Source: Lepus europaeus
Taxonomy: Eukaryota > Chordata > Mammalia > Lagomorpha > Leporidae
Direction: 5' to 3'
NCBI RefSeq assembly: GCF_033115175.1
Contig: NC_084831.1
Location: 15,787,138 to 15,851,137 of the forward strand
Length of the DNA: 64,000 nt
Positions 33,553 through 44,324 of this stretch are shown here, in pieces. The position numbers and the translations under genes are program-made. The notes beneath the pieces were generated by a model. The model saw only the letters and a list, made by a program, of their open reading frames with translations, was not told the origin of the DNA and did not search any database. Position 1 is the stretch's first letter, and each line of letters opens with the position of its first letter.

Positions 33553-33860
33553 ATGAGCAGCCAGCATTGTGGTATAGTAGGTTACTATGCCACTTACAAT
33601 GCCAACATCCCATTTAAGTGCTGGTTCCAGTCTTGGCTGTTCCGCTTCTCATCCAGCTCCTTGCCAGTGCGCCTGGGAAAGCAGCGGAAGATGGCCAAAG
33701 TACCTGGACCCCTGCTACCATCTTGGGACACCAGGATGGAGTTTCAGGCTCCCTGTCTTTGGCCTGGCCGTTGCAGCCATTTGGGGAGAGAACCAGCAGA
33801 CGGAAGGTATGTCTCTCCCTCTCTCCCTGTCACTCTGCCTTTCAAATAAACCTTACAAAG
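33553..33860 (+). repeat. C-SINE
   Basis: GCCAGCATTGTGGTATAGTA, GAGAACCAGCAGACGGAAGG, CCTTTCAAATAAACC. Confidence 0.93.
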
Positions 33861-33864
33861 TGTT

Positions 33865-34965
33865 TTGTGAGAAATTCTAAAGTAAAATGTTTGTTTTCTG
33901 GTTTGGAAGTAGCACAAAGAAGAAACATCTCCCATTCTTACAGAGTTAAAAGCAGAAAAGGGAACAGACAAGTTGGGGAAGTGACATTTCAGTTGAACTT
34001 CAGAAGAGAAGGAAGAGGTCCCTGGACAGAAAGCACAGCGTGGGGGAGAGCGTGGGCAAAGACGGAGAGCAGCTAGGGGCAGCTGGGGAGATGAGTGCAT
34101 GAGGCCCTTACCAGCTCGGGTGAGATTTTTTACGCCTGATTTAAGTAGTGAGATTTGCCGTTGGCAAAGGGGTTGGTGACTCGGGTGGCTTTACGGCATC
34201 TCCAGTCCTGAAGTTTGTCCTAAGCGTTGTGAAGCCACTTCCCTTCACTAAGGGGTTGGGAATCCCTGGCAGCGAGGAATCTCCCAGAAGCGGGGAACAT
34301 CCAGCCCGCGAGTTGTGTCAGGCCCACGACATCATTCAGGCTGGCCCAGCAACCGCAGGCGAGACTCAAAGCTCAATAAACCTACAGCAGGAGAATGTTT
34401 TTAGGTTGACAATCGATGTATTATAAATATCCTGCAAGTGGTGGTATAAATATCCAAGCGGTCTACAGAAAAACTGCTGGGGTTGACCGACCGTGGGAGT
34501 GAGGGACCAGAATTTAGAAGTGGGGCCAGGATACATTCTGGGGTTTTATAGCACGACAGCTGAGGTTCATGACTCCAGTGAACCTAGAACAGGGTTTCTC
34601 AGCATTGACAATTGACATCTTGGGCCAGAGAGTTCTTTGCTGTTTAGCTGCCCTATGCATTGGGGGATGCTGGACTGTTCCCCCTAGCCTGTATCCTGTG
34701 GATGCTAATAACGCCACCCCCACCCACCCAGGATGTGACAGCTGAAAATGACACAGATGTTTCCACATGTGTGCCGAGTGCAGAAATGCCCCCATCTGAG
34801 AACCGCTGGGCTAGCAGCTGCGGCACCCGAGGGGGTCGGGATGTGGAGCTGTGCTGACGCGGGACCCTCGGCTCTCTGGCCTCAGGCTGCAGAAGAGTGA
34901 GCTCTGTATTCCTTTGACGTGTGGGGGTCTATTCTGGTGAGTTTTCAGAAGACCTCTACTGTGAA
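33865..34965. other. Unassigned intergenic sequence
   Basis: No gene or C-SINE recognised in about 1.1 kb. Confidence 0.5.
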
Positions 34966-34982
34966 GGTTAAGACTAAACCAT

Positions 34983-35272
34983 GGCCAGCACCGCGGCTCA
35001 ATAGGCTAATCCTCTGCCTGCGGCGCTGGTACTCCGGGTTCTAGTCCCACTTGCTCCTCTTCCAGTCCAGCTCTCTGCTGTGGCCCAGGAAGGCAGTGGA
35101 GGATGGCCCAGGTGCTTGGGCCCTGCACCTGCATGGGAGACCAGGAGGAAGCACCTGGCTCCTGGCTTCGGATCAGCACAGCTTGCCAGCCGTAGCAACC
35201 ATTTGGGGGGTGAACCAGCGGTAAAGGAAGACCTTTCTCCCTGTCTCTCTCTCACTGTCTAACTCTGCTTGG
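34983..35272 (+). repeat. C-SINE, young subfamily
   Basis: GCACCGCGGCTCAATAGGC head to TCTCACTGTCTAACTCTGC. Target-site duplication GACTAAACCAT at 34972-34982 and 35273-35283. Confidence 0.96.
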
Positions 35273-35285
35273 GACTAAACCATCA

Positions 35286-35605
35286 GGGCTGGCGCTGTGG
35301 CGCGCAGCAGGTTAAAGCCCTGGCCTGTAGCACCAGCATCCCATGTGGGTGCCAGTTCAAGTCTCAGCTGCTCCACTTCTGATCCAGCTCTCTGATATGG
35401 TCTGGGAAAGCAGTAGAAGATGGTCCAAGTGCTTGGGCCCCTGCACCCGCGTGGGAGACCTGGAAGAAGCTCCTGGCTTCAGATCAGCTCAGCTCTGGCC
35501 GTTGCAGCCATTTGGGGAGTGAACCAGTCAGTGGAAGGCCTTTCTCTGGCTCTCTGGCTCTACCCCTCTATGTAACTCTTTCAAATAAATGAATAGTAGA
35601 AAAAA
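35286..35605 (+). repeat. C-SINE
   Basis: GGGCTGGCGCTGTGGCGCG, CAGCATCCCATGTGGGTGCC, CTTTCAAATAAATGAATAG. Confidence 0.95.
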
Positions 35606-35639
35606 AGAGTAAATTACCAGCCTTCAGGATGTTCTAGGA

Positions 35640-35810
35640 GCATGGGCACGGGCACTGTGCAGCGGGTTAAGCGCCACTGGGGAGAACCACATCTCGTATT
35701 AAAGTGTGGGTTCAAGTCCCGGCTCCTCCACTTCCAATGCAGCTCCCTGCTAATGTGCCCGTGAAGGCAGCAGAGGATGACCTCAGCCCTCGGGTCTCTG
35801 AAACCGCCAT
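35640..35810 (+). repeat. C-SINE, 3'-truncated
   Basis: GGCACTGTGCAGCGGGTTAA, GTTCAAGTCCCGGCTCCTCC, then stops in the body. Confidence 0.85.
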
Positions 35811-36062
35811 GGGCAACACAAATGCAGAGACAAAGAGAGATCTTCCTTTTACTGATTTACTTCCCAAGTGGCTGTGTTAGCTAGGGCTGGACCAGCTGAA
35901 GCCAGGAGCCATGAGCTCCCAGATCTCATTACAGGGGAGCCATGGACCCAAACACTTGGGCCATACCTGCTACCCACCCAAGTGCATTAGCAGGGAGGAT
36001 ACAGGGTGCTGCTTTTGCAAGTGGAGGCTTAACCCAGTGCTCCACGATGGTGCCCTGGCCCA
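35811..36062 (-). repeat. C-SINE, old
   Basis: ACAAAGAGAGATCTTCC, GATTTACTTCCCAAGTGGC, TGGTGCCCTGGCCC; joined directly to the plus-strand fragment before it. Confidence 0.87.
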
Positions 36063-36064
36063 GG

Positions 36065-37270
36065 TAATTCTTGTAACATTTTGTGAAGGTTAAAGAAATC
36101 CATGTGGAAAGAAAAATCCAACAGCATGGAAGGGGTAAAAGGGAAAACCCAAGATGCTTATTATTGATATTTTCTTGTGGGTGCTTCCCAAAAATATGAA
36201 TTATACACATGTGAGCAGATACATGTATTCCTTTTTTATTTATACACAATATGTATTATGCATTTTTAGTACACATTTTTCATTGCCCAGTAAATCTTAG
36301 AGGTCTTTTGCTAGCAATGTACAGGGTTTTATTTTATGAAAGAAGTGTTTTTTAGCAGCCTCTCGTGTAGCCTGCCTTACACCGTGCAGGCAGGGGTGTG
36401 AGGTAGCGGACATGAGTGTGGCATCAAACCTCTGATGGCTGAACAAGGTGGAGAGAGGTGAGTAACGGAGCCAAGGCTCAGCCTCCATGCCCTGAAGCCA
36501 GCGCTGACTCCCCACTGAGGTTCCCTGCCCCCAACAACCCTCAGAAGTGGAGAAGTTCATCTCCATCCCTTCTGGCCTGGCCACGAGGCCACACTGCGTG
36601 GTCGCCAGGAGCAGACCAGCTGCAGGGTTTCCAGGGCTCTGTGGGGATGTGGAAGAGAGAGCTCCTGGCTCTGCTGCCCCACTCCCCCGCCCCAAGATGG
36701 CATCAGTGGACGAGGCATTTGGCCTGGCGGGTTACCACAGTGAGTGAGCGTAGACCCCATTCGAAGGAACCCTGAGAACTTTCAGTCCTGTGAGTGATGG
36801 GGAGAGGGAGAAGGGCAACATAGAACCACCCCTGCCCTGGATTTCCAAGACGTCTCATGTTGAAAGAGGCTCCTGCCAGACGGCTGCTGGTGGGGACCGG
36901 TGCCGGGACCACAGAGTAATCCGAGATTGCTAGCATCTGGCTGTGGCCGTGGAAAAAGATGTCATGTGTTGGGCAGCTACAGCCCGAGCAGCGGGTGGGT
37001 GCCAGGCCCTGGCTGCTGGGAGGAGGCAGCTCCAGGAGACGTGGGGGCCCGGAGGAGTCCACCACGGCGGAGGTGATGGCTGCAGAACCGAGTGCAGCTG
37101 GCCCTCCCCAGCTTCCGCAGACAGCTCAGGACAAGGCGCCTGGCAGGGACTCGACCAGTTTCTGCAGCATTTTCTTTCCACCCAGTGCTGTGCATTTGTT
37201 GGAGGTTTTCCCGTGACCTGAGATGATCCTCCCCCATGGCTCCCCTCACCTTTGCCATCCTGCTCCATTA
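36065..37270. other. Unassigned intergenic sequence
   Basis: About 1.2 kb without C-SINE or recognisable gene. Confidence 0.5.
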
Positions 37271-37274
37271 ATTT

Positions 37275-37915
37275 GCTTTAAAAAAAGATGGCTTTGAAAG
37301 GCAGAATACCGAAGAGAGAGCGCCTCCATCTGCTGGTTCACTCCCCAGATGGCTGCAACAAGCCCAGACTGAAGCCATGGGGCCAGGTTCTTCCCCTGGG
37401 TCTCCCATATGGGTATCATAGTCCCAAGGAGTTGGGCCATCTTCTGCTGCCTTCCCAGGCTCATTAAAAAGAGCTGAATGGGGGCCGGCACCGTGGCTCA
37501 CTTGGTTAATCCTCTGCCTGCGGCGCCGACATCCCATATGGGTGCTGGGTTCTAGTCCCGGTTGCTCCTCTTCCAGTCCAGCTCTCTGCTGTGGCCCGGG
37601 AAGGCAGTGGAGGATGGCCCAAGTGCTTGGACCCCTGCACCCGTATGGGAGACCAGGAAGAAGCATCTGGCTCCTGGCTTCAGATTGGTGCAGCGCCGGC
37701 CGTAGCGGCCATTTGGGGAGTGAACCAACAGAAGGAAGACCTTTCTCTCTGTCTCTCTCTCACACTGTCTATAACTCTACCTGTCAAATTAAAAAAAAAA
37801 AAAAAAAAAAAAAGAGCTGAATGGAACCTGGAGCAGCCAGGACTCAAACCAGTGCTCTGATATGGGATGCTGGTGTTGCAAGTGGCTGCACAACTGCCTG
37901 TGCCACAACCCCTCC
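37275..37915 (-). repeat. C-SINE, old, interrupted by a younger C-SINE
   Basis: First part 37275-37483 (CATCTGCTGGTTCACTCCCC), second part about 37808-37915 (GGAGCAGCCAGGACTCAAAC). Confidence 0.92.
37484..37813 (+). repeat. C-SINE nested in the one around it
   Basis: GGCCGGCACCGTGGCTCACT head to a long A run; AAAAGAGCTGAATGG is repeated on both sides (about 37467 and 37809), the target-site duplication. Confidence 0.96.
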
Positions 37916-37949
37916 CCCAGGATTTGTGCGAATTAAATAATCCATGTCA

Positions 37950-38285
37950 GGGCCAGCGCTGTCTCATAGCTGGTAAAGCCGCTGCCTGCAGTGCCAGTAT
38001 CCCATATGGGCACCAGTTCGAGTTCCGGCTGCTCCACTTCCAATTCAGCTCTCTGCTATGGCCTGGGAAAGCAGTAGAAGATGGCCCAAGCCCTTGGGCC
38101 CCTGCACCCACGTGGGAGACCCAGAAGAAACTCCTTGCTCCTGGCTTTGGAGCGCTGCAGCTCTGGCCGCTGCGGCCAACTAGGGAGTGAACCAGCAGAT
38201 GGAAGACCTCGCTCTCTCTGCCTCTGCTTCTCTGTAACTCTGTCTTTCAAATAAATAAAGAAAGAAAGAAATATTTAACAACAGC
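37950..38285 (+). repeat. C-SINE
   Basis: GGGCCAGCGCTGTCTCATAG, CAGTATCCCATATGGGCACC, AATAAATAAAGAAAGAAAG. Confidence 0.95.
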
Positions 38286-38477
38286 AAAAAAGAATCCATG
38301 TGATATTTTAATTTTAAAATGCAACATTGTTGCAGTGCAGTGTGGCCTAAAAACCACTTGTCTTTTTTTTAAGAGATGTGGAATTTGGGGGTGTCTGCAT
38401 GAAGTGTAATGGTTGGGGACAAGATAACAGAAAACAGGCAGAGAGGAAGCTGGCTCGAAGGAGGAGTTCAGGGGACC

Positions 38478-38758
38478 GCCACTGTTGTGCAGTGGGCTAA
38501 GCTGCTGCTTGGCACGCTGGCATCCCATATGAGCGCCAGTTCGAGTCCCGGCTGCTCTGCTTCCTACCTAACTCCCCGCTAATGTGCCTAGGAAGCAGCA
38601 GGTCATGATCAAGTACTTTGACCCTTGCCACCCATGTGTGAGCTCCAGGCTCCTGGCTTCAGCCTGGCCCAGCCCTGGCTGTTGCACCTATTTGGGGAGT
38701 GAACCAGCGGATAGAAGATTCTCCCTCCGTCTCTCTCTGAAGCTCTGACTTTTAGAAA
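38478..38758 (+). repeat. C-SINE, old
   Basis: GGCACGCTGGCATCCCATAT, GGGGAGTGAACCAGCGGATA. Confidence 0.92.
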
Positions 38759-38767
38759 GGAGCTCAG

Positions 38768-38826
38768 TGGCAAAAAGGAAGACCTTTCTCTCTGTCTCTC
38801 TCTCTCTCACTATCCACTCTGCCTGT

Positions 38827-38858
<32 letters not shown>
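38768..38858 (+). repeat. C-SINE tail-only insertion with target-site duplication
   Basis: Only GGAAGACCTTTCTCTCTGTC through CTGCCTGTC and the A run. AAAGGAGCTCAG is duplicated at 38756-38767 and 38859-38870, so this is a true, extremely 5'-truncated insertion. Confidence 0.93.
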
Positions 38859-38863
<5 letters not shown>

Positions 38864-38874
38864 AGCTCAGAAGA

Positions 38875-39430
38875 TCAAGGCTCAGCCGAGGAAGACTTGC
38901 TCACGGAAGCTCCCCTCACCCAGCAGATCCTGGTACAAGAGCGTTTATTGAGTGTTTATGTGCCACAGCTGCTGGGCTGGGCTGACCACCCCCTCCCCCC
39001 CCATACGTAAGGTGGGTATGAGACAGGTGTGGGAGCTGAAGCTAGAGGTGAATGGCTCCACTGAGACGCACACCTCGTGAACAGAGGAGGGTGTCCTAGC
39101 TGGAAACCTCCCCCTTGGGCTTAAGATAGGGCTCGGAGCACTGAGTGCTGCCCGGTCAGGGGCGGAGTTGTGGCTCAGAGGAAGTGGTGGGGAGGCCCTG
39201 GCTGCTTTGGTGCTGTGGGTGGCTTCCTGCCCAGCGGACACACCCAGCTCAGAATCGCCGTTCTGGGCAGTCTGGGTTGTTGCTAGGCACCAGCGGGGCC
39301 CTTGAGCTTCCAAGCAGGGCCAGCCTAGGGCTCGTTGCAAGGTCAGGTGAAGAGCAAAGCAGCAAACCGCCAGAGCGAAGCCTTCTCTCTCTCTCTCTTA
39401 TTTTTTTTCCTACTCTTTTTCCGCTGCTAT
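38875..39430. other. Unassigned intergenic sequence
   Basis: Nothing recognised. Confidence 0.5.
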
Positions 39431-39434
39431 TACA

Positions 39435-39518
39435 TCTGGGAAGCAGCAGAAGATGGCCCAAGCACTTGGGCCTGGCTCAGCCTGGGCTGTTGTAGCCATT
39501 TCCAGAGTGACCCAGCAG

Positions 39519-39568
<50 letters not shown>

Positions 39569-39630
39569 TCTCTCTCTCTCATTCTCCATCACTCTGCTTT
39601 TCAAATACATAAAGAAAAATAAAACTTAAA
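39435..39630 (+). repeat. C-SINE fragment with (CT)n
   Basis: GGGAAGCAGCAGAAGATGGC; a long (CT)n with one interruption at about 39518-39580; TTTTCAAATACATAAAG. Confidence 0.9.
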
Positions 39631-39634
39631 TGAA

Positions 39635-41580
39635 GTGCACAAATCCTAATTCCATGAATTTGCCCCACAGGGGCGTAGCCCTGTGGCTGCCATCTGGATC
39701 CAAGTACAGGGGGTTCCCAGCACCCCTCAGGCCCTCTCCTGGTCATCAGCCCCCCGAAAGCTGGCTCCTGGTATGATGTCCATTGCCCTAGACCGGTGTG
39801 TGCTTTGGAAGCAAATGGCGTCATTTTGTGTCTCTCTTCGCGTCTGTGAGATTCCCCGGCATCCTACTTTTCCTGGACCTGTGTCCCGGCACCTGCCTGT
39901 TCCTTCTGCCAGGATGGCGCTTGCTTTCCCCTGACCAGCCGGTCTGGGCAGCTCCTGCAGACCCAGATCAAACCTTGCTCCTCTGGGAGACATTGCCTGC
40001 AGCCGTGGGTTTGAATCGCTGCTTCTCCGCCTTCTAGCTGTGACTCCGTTCTCCATGCCTGACTCTTGTGACTGGTTTCTTATCTTAGAGTTCTTGTGGA
40101 TTTCAAGCGAGACAAAACCTATAACACTTAGAGCACAGGGAGTCCTTCGTCAAAGTCAGCCGTCTCTCCTGTTAGCACTCTGCTTGCTGATTCCCCACCA
40201 TCCTGATGCCTGCCCTGGACCCAGTACGTGGTGTTTTGTCCACTAGGAGGCTGTGGCTTCGTTTAGTCGGTACGTCCTATTTGTGAGGACTGAGCATGCA
40301 GGGTGGAGCCATCCCCTGAATTTAGTTTTCAATAGGAAGCAGCAAATAATATGTAAAATAAAGAAGTGAGACCATTTTGGATAGTGATAAATGCTACCCA
40401 GGGAACGGAGCAGTGCGGTGTGATACTGGGATGGGGGTGCTACTTAAGCAAAGTGAGGAGGAGACCTGGAAGAGGTGCTATTTGAGCCAAGACAGAGGCA
40501 GGCATTTGCAGAGTGGGAGAGGGAGGAGCACGTGCAAAGGCACTGAGGCAGGTGTGATAAATGGAAACTGGGGAACAGCGCAGAGGGCAGCGGCGGTGGA
40601 ACCATGAACAAGTGTTGTCCAGAATAGGGTTAGGGAGATGGACGAGCGCCAGCTCTTGAGGGCGTTGTGGGGGATGGGTTTGGATTTCATTCCAGAGGCC
40701 AGAAGAAGCCATTGAAGGGTTAAGCAGGGAGGGGTCTTACACATGAGTATTGGACATCACGTGCCCAGGATCAATTGGAGGACGTGAGAGATGCTCAGTT
40801 AGCTTTCAAGTTAAAACTCCATCATTGCGCCACGTGCCTGTGTCCGTACTAAACCCTACAAGATAGGGATGGAGTTGTTCAATGATTTCTAGATTTTCCC
40901 TCCACCTGTCTTCAGTGACCCAGATCATCGCTGACAGAGCTGCGTAACCGAGCTGAAGGAGGCAAGCCTGGATCAGCCAGAGGCAGGGCAAGTGGGAAAC
41001 AGGTTGGGTTAGTTCCTCTCCTTTCCCTGACTCCAACTAGGCCCAGGTCCCTGGGCAACTTAACCATGTGGGCGTGAGTGGAGGGGAAGGAGAGGGAGGC
41101 ACGAGGCCCCCTCCTGTGGTCTGTGGATCAGGTCTGTGGTCTGAGGCAGGTGGGGCCCTTGGCAGGGCCTGGGCCGGGCCCAGCCAGGGGTTCAGGTCAG
41201 AGGGCTGGGCTCGAGTCTCGGTGAGACGGATTTGTATACCAACAACAACCTTTTGATAATAGCAGAGACATTTTATTTTACTTTAATAGAATTATTTTAA
41301 GCTGTATTTCTATGAAATATAACAGACGAGAAAAACCCATCAGACAAGTGTGTGAGTACAGTAAACAATCATGAAGCAAACATCTGTGCCATGATCAGCC
41401 AGCTCACGAGAGGGAGCATTGCCGCCCCCACCCTCTCACCCCTTCCGGGCCACAGCCCCGTCACTGCCTGGCTTCCCTGTGGCTCTGTCACCTGTGAATC
41501 ACACAGAAGAGCCCTAAATGAACGTTTTCTCTCACTGAACTCCGAGACTGAAGAACGCAGAGGGAAGCATACTGTTTTCT
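39635..41580. other. Unassigned intergenic sequence
   Basis: No C-SINE or gene in 1.9 kb. 40480-40740 (GTGCAAAGGCACTGAGGCAG, TTTGGATTTCATTCCAGAGG) looks like an ancient interspersed repeat whose family I cannot name. Confidence 0.5.
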
Positions 41581-41582
41581 TT

Positions 41583-41840
41583 TCCTTGTTTTATTTGAAA
41601 GGCAGACATGCGCGCACACACGCACACAGACACACTGATCTCCCGTTGGATGGTTCACTCCCCCATTGGCTGCAGCAGCCAGAGTCTTCCATGTGGGTAG
41701 CAGGGAACCAACTATCTGAGGCATTACCTGCTGCCCCTTGGGGTGCGCATAAGTAGGCAACTAGAATCTGGAGCAGAGCTGGGGCCTGAATCCAGGCGCC
41801 CCAACATGAGCTCAGGGCATCCTAAGTGGTACCCTACCTA
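41583..41840 (-). repeat. C-SINE, old
   Basis: TTTATTTGAAAGGCAGACAT, a short CA tract, CTCCCGTTGGATGGTTCACT, CTGCTGCCCCTTGGGGTGC. Confidence 0.87.
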
Positions 41841-41844
41841 CGTG

Positions 41845-42650
41845 CCAAGTACCTGCCCCCAGGACCTGCTCTCTGCAGTCAATCTTGGCAGCCCTTGGGG
41901 AGATGGCGGTGGCTTCGGCAGAGAATACACCGTCAGGGTCCCTCATGCAGCCTGCCAGGCATCAGAAGAGCACTGCGCGGGGCGCACTGGTGCACCCCAG
42001 ACAGAGCGTGCCCTGGGAGCTCCCAGTAGTGCACACAGAGCATGGGTGCCCACGACTGAGCAGGCAAGCTCCTCGGAGGGGCTCAGCTAAGTGCCCTGGA
42101 AGTTTAGAAGAGGCAGGGATCACTATCTGGCTGTGGGAGGCAGAGCTGGCTTTGGGCACAGGTGGCGTTGTGTCCATTCGTGCATCATTTAGGAACCATT
42201 TGTGAGGGTCAGCAGTGTGCCGGGAAGTTAGGTAGAAGGATACAAACCTGAATAAGATCAGATGCCTGCTTTTCGTGGCCTGGTGGTTTAGGTAGCACAG
42301 ACGTAAGTCATTCCAATCTGGCATGTCACAGGAATGAGACAAGCGACGGCTACACACAAAGCAGTGACTGGTTACGAAGATTGGCCAGAGGAGGCTTCTG
42401 AGCTGGGGCCTGGGCTGGGCCTTGAAGGAGAGACTATAGGAGTGCGGCAGACAGGAGGGGCCCCGCCACACCTGCAGAGGCGCAGAGGTGGGCCAGGACC
42501 CAAGGTCAGTGTCGGCACAGGGTGCAAACCATGATGGGAAGCAGCAGACATGTTCAGGGTCAGAGAAGCCAGCGATCACAGCGCCTGTGTGCGTAACACT
42601 AAGGCAGCCCGGCAGTGAACAAGGGGCTTGATGTCAGATGCGATGGCTGG
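41845..42650. other. Unassigned intergenic sequence
   Basis: Nothing firm; CTGGGCCTTGAAGGAGAGAC near 42413 resembles an ancient repeat. Confidence 0.5.
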
Positions 42651-42654
42651 GTTT

Positions 42655-43250
42655 TACTTTATATTATTTCATTTCAGAGTTGGGGGAGGGAGGGAGAGGA
42701 GAGAGCGAGTGAGAGAGATTGAGCACTCCCATGTGCTGGCTCATTCTGCAAATGTTGGCAATGGCCAGGGAGGGTCTTGGCTGATGCAGGGAGCCAGAAA
42801 CTCAATCTTTGTCTCCCATGGGGATGTCAAGAATCCAGTTACTTGAGCCATTGCTGCTGCCTCCTCACCCTAACCCTAACCCTGACCCTGACCCTAACGC
42901 TAAGCCTAAGCCTAACCCTAACCCTGACCCTAACCCTAGCCGTGACCCTGACCCTAACCCTGACCCTAGCCCTAACCCTGACCCTAACCCTAGTCCTGAT
43001 CCTGACCCTGACCCTGACCTTAACCCTAGTCCTGATCCTGACCCTGACCCTAACCCTAGCCCTAACCCTGACCCTAACCCTGACCCTGACCCTAACCCTA
43101 GCCCTGACCCTGACCCTGACCTCCTGGGTGTGCATTAGCAGGAAGCTGGAATCAGGAGTAGGGCCTGGACACAAACCCAGGCAGAGGTCAGGGACACACA
43201 CATCTCAGTCAACACCTTTGCTGCTAGGCCAAATGCCAGTCCCTGTGGCT
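42655..43250 (-). repeat. C-SINE, old, split by the telomere-like array
   Basis: Left part 42655-42865 (GCACTCCCATGTGCTGGCTC), right part 43122-43250 (GCATTAGCAGGAAGCTGGAA to GGCCAAATGCCAGTCCC). Confidence 0.92.
42866..43121 (+). repeat. Interstitial telomere-like array (CCCTAA variants)
   Basis: About 42 hexamers, mixing CCCTAA and CCCTGA with some CCCTAG and CCTAAG variants, C-rich strand on +. It interrupts a minus-strand C-SINE between CTGCTGCCTC and CTGGGTGTGCATTAGC. A repetitive open frame (TLTLTL or RVRVRV) is an artefact. Confidence 0.97.
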
Positions 43251-43299
43251 GATTTTATACATCAGCTTGTCTGGGCCAGGGGGTGCCCAGATATACTAT

Positions 43300-43642
43300 T
43301 TTTTTTAAAGGTTTATTAAGTCATTTAAAAATCAGAGTTACTCACAGAGAGAAGGAGAGGCAGAGAGAGAGAAAGAGCTCTTCTATCCAATGGTTCACTC
43401 CCCGATTGGCCACAATGGCTGGAGCTGTGCCGATCCCGAAGCCAGGAACCAGGAGCTTCTTCCAGGTCTCCCACACAGGTGCAGGGGCCCAAGGACTTGG
43501 GCCATCTTCCACAGCTATCCCAGGCTATATATAGTAGAGACCTGGATCAGCAGTGGAGCAGCCCGGGACTTGAACTGGCACCCACATGGAATGCCTGCAC
43601 TGCAGGTGGCAGCTTTACCCACTATAACACTGCGCCGGCCCC
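43300..43642 (-). repeat. C-SINE
   Basis: AAAGGTTTATTAAGTCATTT, CCAATGGTTCACTCCCCG, CACTGCGCCGGCCCC. Contains CAGGCTATATATAGTAGAG, also seen in the copy at 51538. Confidence 0.96.
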
Positions 43643-43649
43643 TACTCAG

Positions 43650-44005
43650 ATATACTATTTCTGACATTCTCTTTGGGTGTGTCTGCGAGAGTTTTTCGGG
43701 GTGAGATCAGCATTGGGTCAGGGCACTGAGCAAGGTAGACTGCTCTTCCTACTAGGGTGGGCCTCACCACAGCAGCTGGAGCCTGACTAGAACAGAAAGC
43801 TGCCCCTTCCTCAAGCAAGGACCACTTTTCCTGTCTCCAGACTCAGCCTGAGACGCCAGCCTTTCCCAGTTCCAGGGTCTCCTGGCTCTGGCCTGGAACA
43901 GAAATCTCAGCTGTCCTGTTCTCGGGGCCTTAGCTGGCTGACTCGCCCTGCAGCTCTCAGAACTTGTCAGCCTCTGCAACACGTGAGCCCAGACCTTAGA
44001 ACAAA
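43650..44005. other. Unassigned intergenic sequence
   Basis: Nothing recognised. Confidence 0.5.
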
Positions 44006-44011
44006 TCTGTC

Positions 44012-44318
44012 TAGGGGCCGGCACTGCGGCGCGGCAGGTCAAGTCACTGCCTGCAGCACCGGCATCCCACATGTGTGCTGGTTCCAGTCCCGGTTGCACC
44101 ACTTCCAATCCAGCTCTCTGCTAATACACCTGGAAAAGCAGTAGAAGACAGCCAAGTCCCTGGGCCCCTGCCAAGCATGCGGGAGACCTGGAAGAAGCTC
44201 CTGGCACCGGTTCCAGCCTGGCCATTTGAAGACTGAACCAGTGGATGGAAAATCTCTGTCTCTTCTTCTCTTTCTGTGTAACTCTGCCTTTCAAATAAAT
44301 AAGTCTTAAAAAAAAAAT
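44012..44318 (+). repeat. C-SINE
   Basis: GGGGCCGGCACTGCGGCGCG, GCACCGGCATCCCACATGTG, TTTCAAATAAATAAGTC. Confidence 0.95.
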
Positions 44319-44324
44319 CCAAGT

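Noticed and set aside
42777-43201. TLTLTL and RVRVRV repeat proteins
   Set aside because: Translation of the telomere-like hexamer array.
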